In this document: piece by piece, positions 1 to 8,255 of the stretch
Layout: each line of letters begins with the position of its first letter
Numbering within the stretch: the stretch's first letter is position 1
Origin: Sutterella massiliensis
GTDB taxonomy: Bacteria > Pseudomonadota > Gammaproteobacteria > Burkholderiales > Burkholderiaceae_F
DNA length: 64,000 bases
Assembly (NCBI RefSeq): GCF_016899755.1
Contig: NZ_JACJJC010000006.1
Location: forward strand, 62,001 to 126,000
Reading direction: 5' to 3'
Position numbers and translations under genes: made by a program
The notes under the pieces: model-generated
Databases searched by the model: none
What the model was told of the DNA's origin: nothing
The model's input: the letters and a program-made list of their open reading frames with translations, nothing else

Positions 1-858
1 CACCTTTTCGGGCGGCATGTTCATGCGTTCGGTAAGCTTGCGCATCGGATCAAACTGGCGCATCAGCACGCCGTAGGCGGGATCCTCGGGCGCCATCATC
101 GCCGTCCACAGATAGACGCGGATCGCGTTGTAGCTGCCGATCGTGTAGTCCTCGCCTTCGGGCATCATGAATTTGCCCGCCTTGTCGATCTTGGCCCAGT
201 CGGGCGAATAGCCCGCAGGCGCCGTGCGAACGAGCGCGCGGATCGTGCCCTCCGTCACTTCCTGCCAATAGGGATCGACCTCGGCCATGCGGCGAAGAAT
301 GAAGACCGGGTAGTAGCTCGGGTTGAGCGTCACGTGCGTCGGGTGGTCGAAGCCGCTGCCGCCCGGCAGGATCACCTTGCCGAGATTCGGAACGTCGCGC
401 ACGTCGCGCTTCAAGAGTTCCATCATGGCAAGCGCCTTCTTTTCGTATTCGGGCACATTCCAGATGCGGGCTGCCTCAAGCAAGTCGTACGCAATCCAAA
501 GGTCGGAGTCCGTGGCGTTGTTCGTGTCGATGATGCCCCAGTTGTTGCCCGACTTCCCCCAGAGCCACGAAGGCAGGTTCTTCGTGATGTCGCCCTTGCT
601 CAGGTTCTTTTCCGTCCAGGCGAGGAGCTTGTCGAAGGTTTCGCGGTCGTCTGCGACGAGCGCGAAGAACATCGCATAAGACTGCCCTTCGCTCGTCGTG
701 ATCGCGCGCGAATCGCTGTAGTCGATCACGCGGTAGTTCTTGTCGATATTGACCGCCTTAAAGGAGTCCCACATCGGCCAAGCGGCCGCGCGGTCCGCCA
801 TCATTAAGAGCGCCGACATCGTCCCGGCGAGCAAAAGAGGGGTAAGGTGCGATTTCAT
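1..858 (-). CDS. bcsZ: BcsZ endo-1,4-beta-glucanase (GH8), partial at the left edge
   Basis: Periplasmic cellulase of the cellulose-secretion operon; the family trims or edits nascent beta-1,4-glucan. The frame is open from an ATG at 858 to base 1, giving 286 codons with no stop, so the C-terminus lies outside the window. Residues 1-26 form a signal peptide (hydrophobic LTPLLLAGTMSALLMMA, then AAA). The GH8 catalytic-acid motif is SEGQSYAMFFAL, with the Glu at about residue 57 (E. coli BcsZ Glu55), and the downstream TDSDLWIAYDLLEAARIW matches the family signature. It is third in a bcsA-bcsB-bcsZ run, 95 bp after bcsB; bcsC would be expected further left. Identification is firm. The base aspartate and C-terminal half cannot be judged. 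Confidence 0.93.
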   Translation of the reverse strand, partial: MKSHLTPLLLAGTMSALLMMADRAAAWPMWDSFKAVNIDKNYRVIDYSDSRAITTSEGQSYAMFFALVADDRETFDKLLAWTEKNLSKGDITKNLPSWLWGKSGNNWGIIDTNNATDSDLWIAYDLLEAARIWNVPEYEKKALAMMELLKRDVRDVPNLGKVILPGGSGFDHPTHVTLNPSYYPVFILRRMAEVDPYWQEVTEGTIRALVRTAPAGYSPDWAKIDKAGKFMMPEGEDYTIGSYNAIRVYLWTAMMAPEDPAYGVLMRQFDPMRKLTERMNMPPEKV

Positions 859-953
859 AGTGTTTCTCGGGCGCGCCGGCCGCTCGATCGAGGGGCCCGC
901 GCGCAGCGTTAAAAAATGAACGATTCTTTGATGTGTCTCTGAGCCTCAGGCGA

Positions 954-3248
954 TCAATTCGTCCCCGGCATGCCACGGCGGCGGATCCAGCGGCGCATGA
1001 AGAGGAAGATGCCGGCACCGGCAACGATCGCGGCAAGGAGCGCGCAGAAGACGAGCACGAACGGACGGTCCGCGAGCGAGAGCCACACGCGGCGGAACCA
1101 CGGCATGTCGCCCACGGTGTAGGTCGAGCCCGGAGCAAACGAGCGGATGTTGTCTTCACCCACGAAAACCGTGCCGCCCGTGGCGGTCGCGAGATCGCCC
1201 GGATTCGAGAGGCGCGTGTTGAGCAGATGACCGCTCGCGCCGTCCTCGGCAAAGAACGCCACGGCCGTGCGGCCGTCATCCAAGGGCGAACGCACCGAAA
1301 CGATTGCGGCAAAGCCCGTATCGAGAAGCGCTTCCTCGCTCGCGGCGTCGGCTGCGGGCTTCTTCCCGGCATCCGCAGCAGGGGCGGCAAACCACTTCGA
1401 GACATCGTCGGCGAGCGCCGCTGCCGACTCGGGACTGATGTCGAGAATGCCCTTAGGCATCGGGCCGACGATGAGAAGGTCCTTATCCTTCAACTTCGCG
1501 CTCTCGGCCTGCGTCGCCACCGTGATGTGGTAAGGCGCAACACCGGTCGTCGCCGCAATACGGCCGACAGCATTCAACATCGTCGTGAGTTCGATCGGAC
1601 GGGCGCCGTCGCGCACGACCGCAGCCGTCTGACTCAAGTCGGCGTACTTCGAGAACGGGAAGGCGCCCTGCGTGAAGAGGCCGATCTCGGGAAGCTGCGC
1701 GTAGTGGAACATCCCGTCGAACTCGATCATCGACGAGGGTTCGATCTGGATCTGATGCGAGGGCATCGTCGCGGCGCGGCAGTTCTCGGGGGAACCCTCG
1801 TTGGCGACGGCCTGATAGGAAGCCTCGAAGCTCAAATCGTTAAAAGCGGCGAGACCCGCGCGCGTGCCGCCGAGCGCAACGGCAGGCCCCTCGGTCATCG
1901 GGAGCTCAACGATCGCAGAGCCGCGGCTCGCGTCGACGGAAAGGTTCTGACTGTCGGCAAGCGCCCCGTTCACAAGCGTGCGCAGCTGCGCGGCCTGACC
2001 CGAAACGGGCTTCGAGTGACGGTAGAGCAGGCTCAGCGTCGCCGTCGAAGCGCTCGTGAGGTACGTGTCGGGCGCGAGACGGAAATTGACGTGCAGCGGC
2101 GGGAGCGACTCGCCGCGCGCCGTGAGCTGCTCGGGATACTCGATCAGCTGCGAGAGCGGCACCGCAAAGTCGGTATTGACCCAGTTGGGCGAAGCGTAGG
2201 CAGGCAACGGCTCGGCGACCTTGAAGTCCTTGATGAGCGCGTGCGGGCCGATCAGAACGCGGTTGGGCGTCGCAAAAGCCTGCGCGGCAACGACGAGATC
2301 GGCGTCGGTCTTGCCGCCCACGACGAGCATCTTTTCGTAGAGGCTCCCCGGCGCATCGACGATCGTGAGTTCGGGCCCCTCAAAGGCCGGCAGCGACGCG
2401 AGGAAGGCCGGGCGCTTGTCATTCGTCGCAAAGACGACGAAGTGGCCCTTGGCGGGCGCTTCGGAGAAATAGACGGGGAAGTTCGAGCCGCGCCAGGCGG
2501 AGACGGCGGCCACACGCCCCGTGACGATCGCCGCCGCGCGCAGCGCGTCGGTCGAAGGGCTGCCCGCGAAGACGACGGGAAGCGTCGTCGGACCGTCGAA
2601 CGAGACGTCGGCAAAGGGCGTCGGCAGCTGCGCGAGGTCATTGGGCAGGCGCAGATTCTGCTTTTGGAGCGTCAGTCGGCTCGAAGGCGAAATGTCGAGC
2701 CAGAGCGAACTGTTGCCTTCGTTTTCGCAGACGATCTGATAGTGGCCGACGAATTCGAGGCTCAACTGATTGCGCGTCTTCATCGACTTGGCGTTGAGCG
2801 GCACGGAGATCTGCGCGGACTTGCCGAGCATTTCCTTCGTGATCGCCTGCACGCCCTGCAGTTCGCCGTTCAGGTAGACGTTAAGCTGCGACGTGCCCGG
2901 GATGAGCGAGGGCGAAGGCGTAAAGGCGAGCTCGAGCTTCGCCTGCGAAACCACTTCGTCGGCGCGAATGCCGAAGTCGAAGTACTGCGTGGGGTTCGCC
3001 CCGGTGAGCTTCACCGCGGTCGCCAAGCCGCCCGGCACGAGTCGAATCAGGTCGAAGGACTGCGAAACCGTCGCCGTCGCGTCGGTGCGCCAGACGGGCG
3101 CGGGCGCATCGGCGGCGTTCGCCGAAAGCGTGCCGAAGGCGAGCGCAATCGCTGCGGCCGCGGCATGAAGGGATCGGATGACGCCCGCCGCAGAGCTGCG
3201 GCTGGACGCATCGGACGAACGCGTTCTCAGGTTGAAGCTTGACATCAT
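954..3248 (-). CDS. bcsB: BcsB cellulose synthase regulatory subunit
   Basis: Periplasmic, inner-membrane-anchored partner of BcsA that guides the glucan out of the membrane and is needed for synthase activity. The protein has 764 residues, the usual family size. It shows an N-terminal export signal, alternating carbohydrate-binding-like and flavodoxin-like segments, and a single C-terminal transmembrane helix followed by a basic tail (FMRRWIRRRGMPGTN). The first ATG (3248) overlaps the bcsA stop by 4 nt, and a second ATG follows at once (3245), so the two are translationally coupled. BcsB itself has no c-di-GMP domain. Identification rests on position next to bcsA, length and architecture. 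Confidence 0.92.
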   Translation of the reverse strand: MMSSFNLRTRSSDASSRSSAAGVIRSLHAAAAAIALAFGTLSANAADAPAPVWRTDATATVSQSFDLIRLVPGGLATAVKLTGANPTQYFDFGIRADEVVSQAKLELAFTPSPSLIPGTSQLNVYLNGELQGVQAITKEMLGKSAQISVPLNAKSMKTRNQLSLEFVGHYQIVCENEGNSSLWLDISPSSRLTLQKQNLRLPNDLAQLPTPFADVSFDGPTTLPVVFAGSPSTDALRAAAIVTGRVAAVSAWRGSNFPVYFSEAPAKGHFVVFATNDKRPAFLASLPAFEGPELTIVDAPGSLYEKMLVVGGKTDADLVVAAQAFATPNRVLIGPHALIKDFKVAEPLPAYASPNWVNTDFAVPLSQLIEYPEQLTARGESLPPLHVNFRLAPDTYLTSASTATLSLLYRHSKPVSGQAAQLRTLVNGALADSQNLSVDASRGSAIVELPMTEGPAVALGGTRAGLAAFNDLSFEASYQAVANEGSPENCRAATMPSHQIQIEPSSMIEFDGMFHYAQLPEIGLFTQGAFPFSKYADLSQTAAVVRDGARPIELTTMLNAVGRIAATTGVAPYHITVATQAESAKLKDKDLLIVGPMPKGILDISPESAAALADDVSKWFAAPAADAGKKPAADAASEEALLDTGFAAIVSVRSPLDDGRTAVAFFAEDGASGHLLNTRLSNPGDLATATGGTVFVGEDNIRSFAPGSTYTVGDMPWFRRVWLSLADRPFVLVFCALLAAIVAGAGIFLFMRRWIRRRGMPGTN

Positions 3249-5863
3249 GAGATTGAAATCGTGTTGGAGGCCGCTCCGCGCGGGATGCGGGGAAGCAGCG
3301 AAATGAGAAAACGAATCGAACGGCCGGCGCGGCCGGGGAGGAATTCGAGCAGCGACTTGTAGCCGTAAAGCGCAATGCGGATGAGGTGCAGGAACCCCGT
3401 GACAAAGCGGTCGTCGACCTTGCCTTCGGGCGGCTGCGCCCAGATGCCTTCGCGCGCAAACGTACAGCGGTTGAGCGCAATCTCTTCGGCGCGCGACTCG
3501 AGAAGCACGCGCACTTCAAGGGCCGCGTCTTCAAGGAGAATCACCTGCGTGCGGAAGCGGTGCGTTTCGCCGCGGGAGGTCATTTCGACAAAGAGCTTGT
3601 CGCCGAGCGAGAGCCCCCTGAGCACCTCGGGCGCAACCTTCATGCGCAGGTCCTCCTGCGAAAACTCAACGAGACGCGCGTCGAAAGCCTTTTCAAAAGC
3701 TTCGTCGATAGAAAGCCGCACGTCGAGCGCAAGCGGTACGCGCGGCAGGCGGTGCTTCTGCACTTCTTCAACGGCGACGGCGGCCGACGCCCCCAGAACC
3801 GTGAGGTTGTAAAGAATCCAGCCGAAGTTGATGAGAAGCGTCGAGACCTGCGGGTCGGCGGCAACGATCGTCTTATAGATACCGACGAGCAGCCCCGCGA
3901 AATTGAGCCCCATCAGGACGAGGATGGGCTTGGCGATGCCCCAGTCGACATACTTCTTGTCGATCGTCATGCCCTTGGCGGTCACGTTGAACTTGCCCTT
4001 GTGCGGGAAGATGAGCGCGACGGTCGTCGGCAGCAGGATGTACCAGGAGAGCACCGTTTCATAAACGGCGCCGAGGAACGGATAGCGGTAGCCGCGCTGC
4101 AGAATCTGGTTCGTGAGCGCCGCGTGCACCATGTGCGGAATGACGTACGCAAAAATGGCCGCCGCCGACGCATAAATCACGTAGATGTCCGCAAACATGT
4201 AGGGCAAGGGCGCGGAGAGAAACACCAGGCGCGGCAGCCCGTGCAGGAAGTGGAACATCGCGTTGAAGAAGCAGAGGCGCTGCGGCAACGTCAAGCCCTT
4301 GCCGAGGAAGGGATTGTCCAAGCGGAAAATCTGAATCATCCCGCGCGCCCAGCGGATGCGCTGCCCGACGTGCGCGGAGAGCGACTCGGTCGAGAGCCCC
4401 GATGCGACGGGCTTCGAGATAAAGGCGGACTTCCAGCCGAGACGATTGAGCTTCAAAGACGTGTGCGCGTCTTCGGTCACGGTTTCAACGGCAATGCCGC
4501 CGATCTGCATGAGCGCGGCGCGGCGCATCACGGCGCTCGAGCCGCAGAACATGACGGCATTCCACGTGTCGTTGCCCTTCTGAATGAAGTCGTGGAAGAG
4601 CGAATTCTCGATCGGCTGGCATCGGTCGAGATGCAGGTTCTTTTCAAAGGGGTCGGGCGAATAGAAGTGGTGCGGCGTCTGCACGAGCGCAATCTTCTCG
4701 TCTTTCACGAGCCAGCCAACGGTCGACGTAAGGAAGTCGCAAGACGGCACGTGGTCGCAGTCGAAAATCACAATGAATTCGCCGTTCGTGATTCCAAGCG
4801 CGTGGTTGATGTTGCCCGCCTTGGCGTGATTGTGCTCTTCACGCTTGATGTAATTGACGCCCACCGATCCCGCAAAATCCGCAAACGCGTCGCGGCTGCC
4901 GTCGTCCAAGAGATGCACGCGCAGCTTCTCGGCCGGCCAGTCGAGGTTCAAGGCGGCAAAAACCGTGGGCTTGATGACTTCGAGCGACTCGTTGTAGGTC
5001 GGAATGAAGATGTCGACGGTCGGCCAGGTATTGCGGTCCGCGGGAAGCGGATGGGGTTTGCGGTTCAGTACCCAGCAGACCTGGAAGTACCCGAGCACCG
5101 TCACAATGAAGGCGTAGATTTCAGCGGCGAGAAGCAATGCCGAGAAAAAGAATTCCGCGGGCGAACTCGGGTGCAGCGTCGACGTGCAGCGCCACCAGAG
5201 GTAGCGCGCCGAAACCGTCACCGAAATCACGAAGAGGACCATGAGCGTGACGCGCGCGCGAACGTGCGTGAAGCTCCAGGCCGAAAAGAGCATGATCGAG
5301 AGAAACGTCACCTGGCCGCTGAAGTCGAAGGGCTGGGTGATGCATAGGAGCGCGAGGCCGATGGCGAGTACGGCTGCCACCCCCACCAGAATCGACTGAA
5401 AGCGCCGGTAGACGATGTGCTCGGGGCCCTGAGGCTTGGGTTTCGCTTCACCGTCCTCATTGAGCGTTCCGATCCCGGACAAAAGGCGCGTGCCGAGCGC
5501 ACCGATGCGTTCGCCGAGCGCACCCATCGTGCGCGAAAAACCGAGAATGAAGCGCGCGATCGGATTGCCTTCCTTGAAGCGCTGCCAGTCGAACGCATAA
5601 AAGACAAAAAGCAGAATCGACTGCAGAAAAACGCGCACGATGTCGGCAACGGTCGGCCTATCGAAATTGACGTGCGGATAGAGCTGCTTGCGATTTTGGC
5701 GGACATTTCGCCAATAAGGGCTCTCGAGCGGCACGAAGAGCCATGAGAGCAGGAGCGCGATGCTGTTGAGAATCAGCGCGGTCTTCCCCGTCCCCGCATC
5801 CAGCCAGTTGGCGATACTGCGCGTGAAATGTTTTCGAATCGAATAAATCGAGGATGAGAACAT
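3245..5863 (-). CDS. bcsA: BcsA cellulose synthase catalytic subunit (UDP-forming), with degenerate PilZ motif
   Basis: Inner-membrane GT2 synthase that polymerises UDP-glucose into cellulose and exports it. It has 872 residues with N-terminal membrane helices, a GT domain with FDCDHVP and the TED catalytic acid motif, the QRIRW product-binding motif, the gating-loop motif FNVTAKG, further helices, then a C-terminal PilZ-like domain. The PilZ signature appears degraded. Where E. coli has RRSHR this protein has HRLPR, so the first Arg of RxxxR is His. Where the D/NxSxxG motif is expected it has EFSQED. Direct c-di-GMP gating of the usual kind is therefore doubtful. Initiation is at ATG 5863; no clear Shine-Dalgarno is visible. 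It is first in the operon. Confidence 0.95.
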   Translation of the reverse strand: MFSSSIYSIRKHFTRSIANWLDAGTGKTALILNSIALLLSWLFVPLESPYWRNVRQNRKQLYPHVNFDRPTVADIVRVFLQSILLFVFYAFDWQRFKEGNPIARFILGFSRTMGALGERIGALGTRLLSGIGTLNEDGEAKPKPQGPEHIVYRRFQSILVGVAAVLAIGLALLCITQPFDFSGQVTFLSIMLFSAWSFTHVRARVTLMVLFVISVTVSARYLWWRCTSTLHPSSPAEFFFSALLLAAEIYAFIVTVLGYFQVCWVLNRKPHPLPADRNTWPTVDIFIPTYNESLEVIKPTVFAALNLDWPAEKLRVHLLDDGSRDAFADFAGSVGVNYIKREEHNHAKAGNINHALGITNGEFIVIFDCDHVPSCDFLTSTVGWLVKDEKIALVQTPHHFYSPDPFEKNLHLDRCQPIENSLFHDFIQKGNDTWNAVMFCGSSAVMRRAALMQIGGIAVETVTEDAHTSLKLNRLGWKSAFISKPVASGLSTESLSAHVGQRIRWARGMIQIFRLDNPFLGKGLTLPQRLCFFNAMFHFLHGLPRLVFLSAPLPYMFADIYVIYASAAAIFAYVIPHMVHAALTNQILQRGYRYPFLGAVYETVLSWYILLPTTVALIFPHKGKFNVTAKGMTIDKKYVDWGIAKPILVLMGLNFAGLLVGIYKTIVAADPQVSTLLINFGWILYNLTVLGASAAVAVEEVQKHRLPRVPLALDVRLSIDEAFEKAFDARLVEFSQEDLRMKVAPEVLRGLSLGDKLFVEMTSRGETHRFRTQVILLEDAALEVRVLLESRAEEIALNRCTFAREGIWAQPPEGKVDDRFVTGFLHLIRIALYGYKSLLEFLPGRAGRSIRFLISLLPRIPRGAASNTISIS

Positions 5864-5914
5864 GTCGGGGCCGTGTCCAATGTCGTCGGAGGCAAAAGAA
5901 CCTTAAATACGGGG

Positions 5915-5949
5915 TAAAAAAGCAGGGCTCCCGGACTCTCGATCGGGAG
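5915..5949 (-). terminator. Hairpin with T-run in the bcsA leader (possible attenuator)
   Basis: On the minus strand CTCCCG (5949-5944) pairs with CGGGAG (5933-5928) and is followed six bases later by six Ts (5920-5915), about 50 nt before the bcsA ATG. The stem is only 6 bp, so this is a weak terminator or attenuator. No known riboswitch core was recognised upstream of it. Confidence 0.4.
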
Positions 5950-6036
5950 AGCGCATCAGCCCCTTGCACGCATTCGGTCTGCGTACGCCGTCTTTTCGCC
6001 GACTCAATTTTTCAAAATAAACGTGCATCCTAACCT

Positions 6037-6058
6037 ATCCAGCCGAGCTCGGTTGGAT
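6037..6058. promoter_or_regulatory. 22-bp palindrome upstream of bcsA (candidate operator)
   Basis: This 22-bp near-perfect palindrome has arms ATCCA and TGGAT around the core CCGAGCTCGG; 20 of 22 positions are symmetric. It lies about 175 bp upstream of the bcsA start in the AT-rich 5864-6336 gap, which contains no convincing gene. Its length and symmetry suit a dimeric regulator. The regulator is not identifiable. Confidence 0.4.
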
Positions 6059-6336
6059 GTAATCAAATGCGCCCCTCGGATTGGCCGATTCACCGACTCG
6101 CGCAAAACCCGCTCTTTCGAGCTATCCCAAAAAGGATCATTTTATGAGTCTTTCTTAATTCATTCATACGAAAAGCACGGCATTAAAAGAATCCGAATAT
6201 CGCTTATTTTTCCGTACAAATCGACTAAGACTCTACCTATAAAAGAGTATTTAAGCGCTCTGCAGAGCCCAATTTTCATACGATAAAACCGCGCGTTGAA
6301 AAGATGCAACAAGATTCGACAAAGCGCTCGCCTCGC

Positions 6337-7671
6337 TCACGCCTTTTGCTCGGCTTGCACCCGCGAGAGACTCGGCCCAAGACCCAATGCAACGACAGCA
6401 GCCACGATCGCCATCGCGGCCCCCGCAGCAAACGACATTTCTGCGCCCACACGGTCCCAAAGCGCACCGGCAAGCAGTCCCGCCGCAAATGTGCCTACGC
6501 TCGAGAGCACAGAAAATGCGCCAAAAGCGCTTGCGCGCCAAGCCTGTGCGCTCGTCCGAGCAACAAGCGCAGACAGTGCGCCTTGAACCGCACCGAGGTG
6601 CAGGCCTAAAAGCACGATGCCGACAATAACGAACGCTTTCGAATCGGGTACCGCAAATGCGGCTTCTGCCGCGCCGAGCAACAGGAAGCCGACAACGAGA
6701 CGCTTCGTGTCATCAAGACGCGCCGAGAGGCGCGAGAGCGGATAGCTCGAGACGCTGAAGACAAAGTTCATGCCCGCGAGCGCGATCGGTATCCAGGCAT
6801 TCGCAAAACCCGCTTCGCTCGCGCGCAGCGCAACGAACGCGACAGAAGCGGTCGCAAAGCGCGAGAAAGCGGCCAGAAATCCGAGAAGCAGTACCGCTCG
6901 AAAGGCTTTCTCCTCGGCCGAAAAAATCACGCGGACGAAAAGCGATTTGATCGCGAGCGGCGCGCGAGGCGCCGCTTGCCGTTCGTTACTCGCAGTCGCC
7001 TTTGTGCTGCATTCGTTCTCACCTGCGGGCGCCGGTTCTTGAATGCACCAATACAGAATCGCAACGCAAAGCGCACCCGGAATGAAAGAAATCGAGAAGA
7101 TCGTCTCAAAAACGGCCGCGTTTTCGGCGCCCGCAGCACTGCTCGATCCCGCCAGCCGCCAGAGTAGAAGTGCCGCAATGGTGGGCCCGATGAAGGCGCC
7201 CGCCGCGTCGAGCGAATGCCGCAGACCGAAAGCGGCCGATAGCATTTCGGGCGGCGTCGCGTCGGCCAAAATCGCGTCGCGCGGCGCGCCGCGCAAGCCC
7301 TTGCCCACACGATCGAGAAAGCGCGCGACAAACACCTGCCAGAGTGCGTCGGCCGCAGCGAAAACGGGCTTCATGGCGGCGGCGAGCCCATAACCCAAGA
7401 GTACCCACGCCTTCTTGTGCCCGAATCGGTCGGCTGCGACACCCGAGAGGAGCTTCACGGCGAGCGCCGTGCTTTCCGCGATGCCTTCGAAAAACCCGAC
7501 GGTGAGCATGTCCGCAGCGAGCACCTGTACGAGAAAGAGCGGCAGCACCGCGTGGATCATCTCCGAGGAAATATCCATAAGAAGGCTTGCGAGACCGAGC
7601 ACCCAAACGACGCGCGGCATCGCCGCGCTGCTGCCGCTCGCCGCCTCCGCTTCCCGTCCGTTTCTACGCAT
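6337..7671 (-). CDS. Major facilitator superfamily transporter
   Basis: Twelve-helix inner-membrane secondary transporter of 444 residues. The N-terminal half has MDISSEMIHAVLPLFLVQVL and the loop 2-3 motif ADRFGHKKAW, followed by RFLDRVGKGLRGAPRDAILA, which resembles the MFS subgroup annotated as predicted drug or metabolite efflux permeases. A central cytoplasmic loop (about residues 215-250) separates the halves. The gene is separated from bcsA by 473 bp and diverges from mccA. The substrate cannot be read from sequence. A role in exporting sulfite or a respiratory by-product because of the neighbour is conceivable but unsupported. Confidence 0.8.
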   Translation of the reverse strand: MRRNGREAEAASGSSAAMPRVVWVLGLASLLMDISSEMIHAVLPLFLVQVLAADMLTVGFFEGIAESTALAVKLLSGVAADRFGHKKAWVLLGYGLAAAMKPVFAAADALWQVFVARFLDRVGKGLRGAPRDAILADATPPEMLSAAFGLRHSLDAAGAFIGPTIAALLLWRLAGSSSAAGAENAAVFETIFSISFIPGALCVAILYWCIQEPAPAGENECSTKATASNERQAAPRAPLAIKSLFVRVIFSAEEKAFRAVLLLGFLAAFSRFATASVAFVALRASEAGFANAWIPIALAGMNFVFSVSSYPLSRLSARLDDTKRLVVGFLLLGAAEAAFAVPDSKAFVIVGIVLLGLHLGAVQGALSALVARTSAQAWRASAFGAFSVLSSVGTFAAGLLAGALWDRVGAEMSFAAGAAMAIVAAVVALGLGPSLSRVQAEQKA

Positions 7672-8255
7672 GACCGTCCCGCCTCAAAGTGTATCGAGTG
7701 CTCCCGAACTCGGTTTCTCAAAACCGCCTCAACGAGCTAGCGTATCGCCGAAGCGTCAAAAGCGCTTTGAGCGCCGCCTCTGCCACCTCCTTGGCCTGCG
7801 TTGTTTTACATACCGAAGGCATCGGTTTTCGGAAGCACCAAAAATGCCCCTTTCCGTCTGCGAAACCAGTCTTGAAAGCGCATGTGCCCCCAAAAAGCCC
7901 AAACGGGAAAACCGAACACCCCGTGATAGTCGTTCAAACATTCTATAAATCAATCACTTACAAAACAGGTCGACCCCGAGCCTCCTCTCTCGGCATGAGG
8001 CGGATGAGTGGAACGATTTTTAAGCTTTCCTTCAGGTTGAATACGCCGAAAGGCTTAGGCCACTCGGGACGAATTCGATCGGCAGGAAGCGTTGACCTCC
8101 GCTTCCCCTAAAAGAGCTTTGATCTCCGCTCTTTGCCGCCCGCTCCCCAAAAGCTTGCGGGCGGTCTGATGGGTCGGACCTTCGGGTGCAAACGAGCTTT
8201 AGCGACCAACGCCCCGATCGAAAGACGCTTCGGAGACCGATAACAGGAGAAAAAC
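7672..8255. promoter_or_regulatory. Divergent intergenic region between MFS gene and mccA
   Basis: This 584-bp gap shows no convincing gene. A -10-like TATAAA lies at 7944-7949, reading towards mccA, without an obvious -35. A GC-rich inverted repeat (CCGCCCGC 8136-8143 and GCGGGCGG 8157-8164, 13-nt loop, no T-run) sits about 100 nt before the mccA start and would be in its leader or operator. A Shine-Dalgarno AGGAG lies just before the mccA ATG. Confidence 0.4.

Noticed and set aside
933..3242. Plus-strand open frame of about 770 codons opposite bcsB
   Set aside because: A shadow of GC-rich codon bias opposite a clear bcsB; its product is Arg/Gly-rich and without family features. The same applies to 3386-5347 (opposite bcsA), 20799-22805 (opposite ligA) and 48858-51362 (opposite the adhesin).
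6023..6286. Small plus-strand frame in the AT-rich bcsA upstream region
   Set aside because: It overlaps the palindrome and regulatory sequence, has no Shine-Dalgarno, and its composition is that of random AT-rich DNA.
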